Source: Aeromonas lacus
GTDB taxonomy: Bacteria > Pseudomonadota > Gammaproteobacteria > Enterobacterales > Aeromonadaceae
NCBI RefSeq assembly: GCF_000764665.1
Contig: NZ_JRGM01000032.1
Coordinates: 24,482 to 88,481 of the forward strand
Length of the DNA: 64,000 bases
Reading direction: 5' to 3'
In this document: one piece after another, positions 61,967-64,000 of the stretch
Numbering within the stretch: position 1 is the stretch's first letter
Layout of the letters: each line of letters begins with the position of its first letter
The notes under the pieces: generated by a model
The model's database searches: none
Told to the model about the DNA's origin: nothing
The model's input: only the letters and a program-made list of their open reading frames with translations
Program-made: the position numbers and the translations under genes

Positions 61967-62071
61967 CGGCTAAACCGCCCGCCTTTGCTTTGTATCTTGA
62001 CCATCACAAACGTCATCAACGCCGACTAAGCTGATAGTCCCTGTTCCACTCAACCAGAAGGACGCTGTCTC

Positions 62072-62296
62072 ATGGCGAAAGAACTTCGGTACAACGTGAC
62101 GTTTTATGATCAACAAGGAAACTGTCATCAAGTGGAGCTGGCCACCGTCTACCAGATAAGACGGGACCCGCAGTGCGATCTCTGTCTGTTCGACACCCTT
62201 CAGTATGTAGGGTCAGAGGAGATGCTGGAACGCATGATACGGCAAAAAACCGGGCTTGAGCAGGAAATATCCATCATCAACGCCCGGCTTATTTGA
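62072..62296 (+). CDS. Small conserved-looking protein, unknown function
   Basis: A 74-residue soluble protein (MAKELRYNVTFYDQQGNCHQ start) with two Cys in DPQCDLCLFDT and a helical tail. No family was recognised. AGAAGGA lies about 11 bases before the ATG and codon use fits the neighbours, so it is likely real. Its TGA abuts the stop of the convergent yciA with no gap. Confidence 0.72.
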   Translation: MAKELRYNVTFYDQQGNCHQVELATVYQIRRDPQCDLCLFDTLQYVGSEEMLERMIRQKTGLEQEISIINARLI

Positions 62297-62701
62297 TCAG
62301 GCACTCACCGGAACCGGGCGGGATTTGCCGTGTTCGTCGATGGCGACATAGGTGAAGATCCCCTCGGTCACACAGTAGCGCTGGGCGTCGTTTTCCCGCA
62401 GTACCGGCTTGACCCACACCTCCAGCTTGAGCTTCATGGAGCTGCGGCCGATCTTCATGCAGCGGCCATAGCAGCAGACCACATCGCCCACCTTGACCGG
62501 ACTGTGAAACGTCATGCCTTCGACGGATACGGTACAAATACGTCCTTTTGCCAGCTCCTTGGCCATAATGCCCCCACCTATATCCATCTGGGACATGATC
62601 CAGCCACCAAAGATGTCGCCATTGGGGTTGGTATCGGCTGGCATTGCCAGGGTTCTCAGCAACAACTCCCCATCGGGGTGACGTTTTGTATCTACCATCA
62701 T
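62297..62701 (-). CDS. yciA: Acyl-CoA thioester hydrolase YciA
   Basis: A 134-residue hot-dog thioesterase (E. coli YciA is 132). It has LAMPADTNPNGDIFGGWIMSQMD (in part; Asp near residue 33), GGGIMAKELAKGR, VEGMTFHSPVKVGDVVCCYG and a GIFTYVAIDEHGK end. It hydrolyses a broad range of acyl-CoAs. Two ATGs (62701 and 62698) are adjacent; the first is used because AGAGG lies upstream of it. Confidence 0.93.
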   Translation of the reverse strand: MMVDTKRHPDGELLLRTLAMPADTNPNGDIFGGWIMSQMDIGGGIMAKELAKGRICTVSVEGMTFHSPVKVGDVVCCYGRCMKIGRSSMKLKLEVWVKPVLRENDAQRYCVTEGIFTYVAIDEHGKSRPVPVSA

Positions 62702-62760
62702 TACCGCCTCTCTCTCATGGATGGCGGCATGATAGGGGGCGATCACCCCCTTGGCAAACC

Positions 62761-63609
62761 TCAATTGCCCGAGGCGGCGAGCTCGGCAAACCAGTGGGCC
62801 GGATCGGGCCAGCGATAGTTGAATCCCATCTGCTGGCAAATCAGCTGACCGTCGATGGGCTGAAATTCACCGGCAGGCTCGATAAAGACCGGAACAGGCA
62901 GCCCCTGCTGACGCGCCGCAAAGGGGTAAAACTGCTCGCGGCGCGGATGCACCGGCGCGCTCAGGTTGAAGACATCCCCGTCCTTGCCCCGCTCCAGCAG
63001 CAACATACAAGCCGCCACCACATCGTCCAGATGGACCAGATTGACCGACTGGGCGCCACCATCCAGAGTCTTGCCCGCGAGGAACCGGCCGGGATGGCGA
63101 TCCGGGCCATAAAGGCCGGAGGGGCGCACTATCATCACCACCTCGAAACCGGCTGCCAGCACCGCCTGCTCCGCCGCCAGCATCCGCTCGCCACGGGCAT
63201 GACGCGGCTTGGGCTGCTCCCCCTCCTGCTGCCCCGCCCCCCATACCGAGGTGGCGCTGACAAACAGCACCCGCCGGGTACCACTCGCTTTGGCCAACGC
63301 GCAGGCCTTTGCCACCGCCTGCGGATAGTCATCGGTCTTGCTGGGCGGTACGCAGATCACCAGACTCTCGCAGGGGATGGGCCACGGCGCTTGTTGATCA
63401 GCAACGGGCATCTCGGCAGAGCCCATGTTGGCAGAGATGGTCAGCGGATGGGCATCGATCCCCTCCCCCTGCAGACGGGCCGCCTTCTCGGCGCTGCTGA
63501 CCGTCACCACCACCTGCTTGCCTGCCGCCAGCAGGGCCCGCGCCAGCGGCAGCCCGAGCCACCCCGCTCCCAGAATGCCGATAGTCCCGGCGATATGTTG
63601 TTCTGTCAT
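62761..63609 (-). CDS. NAD(P)-dependent oxidoreductase/epimerase, YeeZ-like
   Basis: A 282-residue Rossmann-fold protein. The dinucleotide motif GILGAGWLGLPLAR is near residues 11-24, then FVSATSVWGAG and MIVRPSGLYGPDRHPGRFLAGKT (in part), and VNLVHLDDVVAA, which follow E. coli YeeZ. It lacks the full YxxxK pair of extended SDR enzymes. Substrate unknown. It is 59 bp upstream of yciA on the same strand. Confidence 0.87.
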   Translation of the reverse strand: MTEQHIAGTIGILGAGWLGLPLARALLAAGKQVVVTVSSAEKAARLQGEGIDAHPLTISANMGSAEMPVADQQAPWPIPCESLVICVPPSKTDDYPQAVAKACALAKASGTRRVLFVSATSVWGAGQQEGEQPKPRHARGERMLAAEQAVLAAGFEVVMIVRPSGLYGPDRHPGRFLAGKTLDGGAQSVNLVHLDDVVAACMLLLERGKDGDVFNLSAPVHPRREQFYPFAARQQGLPVPVFIEPAGEFQPIDGQLICQQMGFNYRWPDPAHWFAELAASGN

Positions 63610-63854
63610 CGTCCCGTCTCCTGCTTGACGCTATTTGCCCCGCAGCTTACCTGCCTTGGCATAAAAAGAAAGCTTTGACCTGCAGATAGACAAATGCCGC
63701 CAATATGGCGACATATTACTCCTTATAGAAGGCAAACTATCCCAATATTATTTCATCTATTTCCATCAAGGTGGTTATTAATTCAAAAACGACTAATCAA
63801 CAAACATATCTAGGCACTTACAATTAAAGATATTCACTACCTATACCTAATTCA
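63610..63854. other. AT-rich gene-free interval near the right edge
   Basis: About 245 bp whose AT content rises sharply after about 63660. A short CGCCA-ATA-TGGCG hairpin lies at its left end. No gene was found. Confidence 0.6.
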
Positions 63855-64000
63855 CTAGTCATAAACAAAACAACCTTCATATTTTCGACTATATCTTGAA
63901 TTCAATAGCTCTTCTGCAACAGAAACTCTATCTTTCAACTTATTAAACTCATTAGATATAGCATTGAGGTGGCTTTCCTCCACGTTATAAAACCAAACAA
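63855..64000 (-). CDS. C-terminal end of an unidentified AT-rich gene (partial, runs off right edge)
   Basis: On the minus strand a frame enters from the right edge and ends at TAG (63857-63855), giving 47 residues. It reads VWFYNVEESHLNAISNEF, then NKLKDRVSVAEELLNSR, and ends YSRKYEGCFVYD. Helical character and ordinary amino-acid use support a real protein end. Its base composition is far more AT-rich than all neighbours, which suggests acquired DNA. No family can be named from this fragment. Confidence 0.6.
   Translation of the reverse strand, partial: VWFYNVEESHLNAISNEFNKLKDRVSVAEELLNSRYSRKYEGCFVYD

Overview
The window is a stretch of gammaproteobacterial chromosome, and gene content and order point to Aeromonas (A. 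hydrophila/dhakensis-like). The grounds are an amonabactin-type catecholate siderophore locus (dhb/ent CEBA order plus an EntF-like peptide synthetase), a chromosomal MCR-3/7-like phosphoethanolamine transferase, GC-rich codon use, and blocks that are co-linear with E. coli (pgm-seqA-ybfF-ybfE-fldA-fur, glnS-nagE-nagBAC, ydjX/ynjABCDF, yiaWV). The species assignment is inference. No phage, insertion sequence or CRISPR array was seen.

Layout, left to right. (1) 1-9.2 kb, siderophore locus: a peptide synthetase cut by the left edge, then dhb/ent A, B, E and C in an overlapping minus-strand operon. A Fur-boxed divergent promoter region separates these from a TonB-dependent receptor, followed by a DAHP synthase that probably feeds chorismate to the pathway. 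(2) 9.3-15 kb: a GalR-like regulator, the lytic transglycosylase Slt and a GAF-PAS-GGDEF-EAL protein. (3) 15.2-16.7 kb: raiA behind a CRP site, a VC2046-like protein and two identical tRNA-Tyr genes. (4) 16.7-23.6 kb: the TamA/TamB envelope pair, a small membrane protein and ppiC. (5) 23.8-31.4 kb: a seven-gene operon related to E. coli ynjABCDF, whose centrepiece is a TVP38/DedA membrane domain fused to a flavin disulfide reductase. (6) 31.5-40.1 kb: mltB, then pgm-seqA, ybfF, a DUF2788 protein, ybfE, fldA, a DUF4442 protein, fur and glnS. (7) 40.4-48.2 kb: chitin/GlcNAc catabolism (chitobiase, nagE, nagBAC) with paired NagC-like operators and a CRP site. (8) 48.2-51.6 kb: an eptA/mcr-like gene behind a PmrA-type box, a divergent HD-GYP protein and a gene-free interval with a strong candidate small RNA. 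(9) 51.7-57.2 kb: a LytS/LytTR two-component pair with a CstA-family transporter (BtsSR-BtsT-like), then yiaW-yiaV. (10) 57.3-63.6 kb: radD, dacB, grxA, a lipoprotein phosphatase/nuclease-like protein, yciA and a yeeZ-like oxidoreductase. (11) The last ~390 bases turn sharply AT-rich and contain the C-terminal end of an unidentified minus-strand gene, possibly the edge of an accessory region.

How it works together: iron supply links the siderophore genes, Fur and the flavodoxin fldA. Carbon control is visible as CRP sites at raiA and nag, NagC operators at nag, and a pyruvate-type two-component cassette. Envelope upkeep is covered by TamAB, Slt, MltB, DacB and EptA. The points most worth pursuing are the ynj-type redox/lipid/transport operon, the DAHP synthase that appears to have lost its feedback site, the PmrA box on the mcr-like gene, and the structured RNA between the HD-GYP and btsS-like genes.
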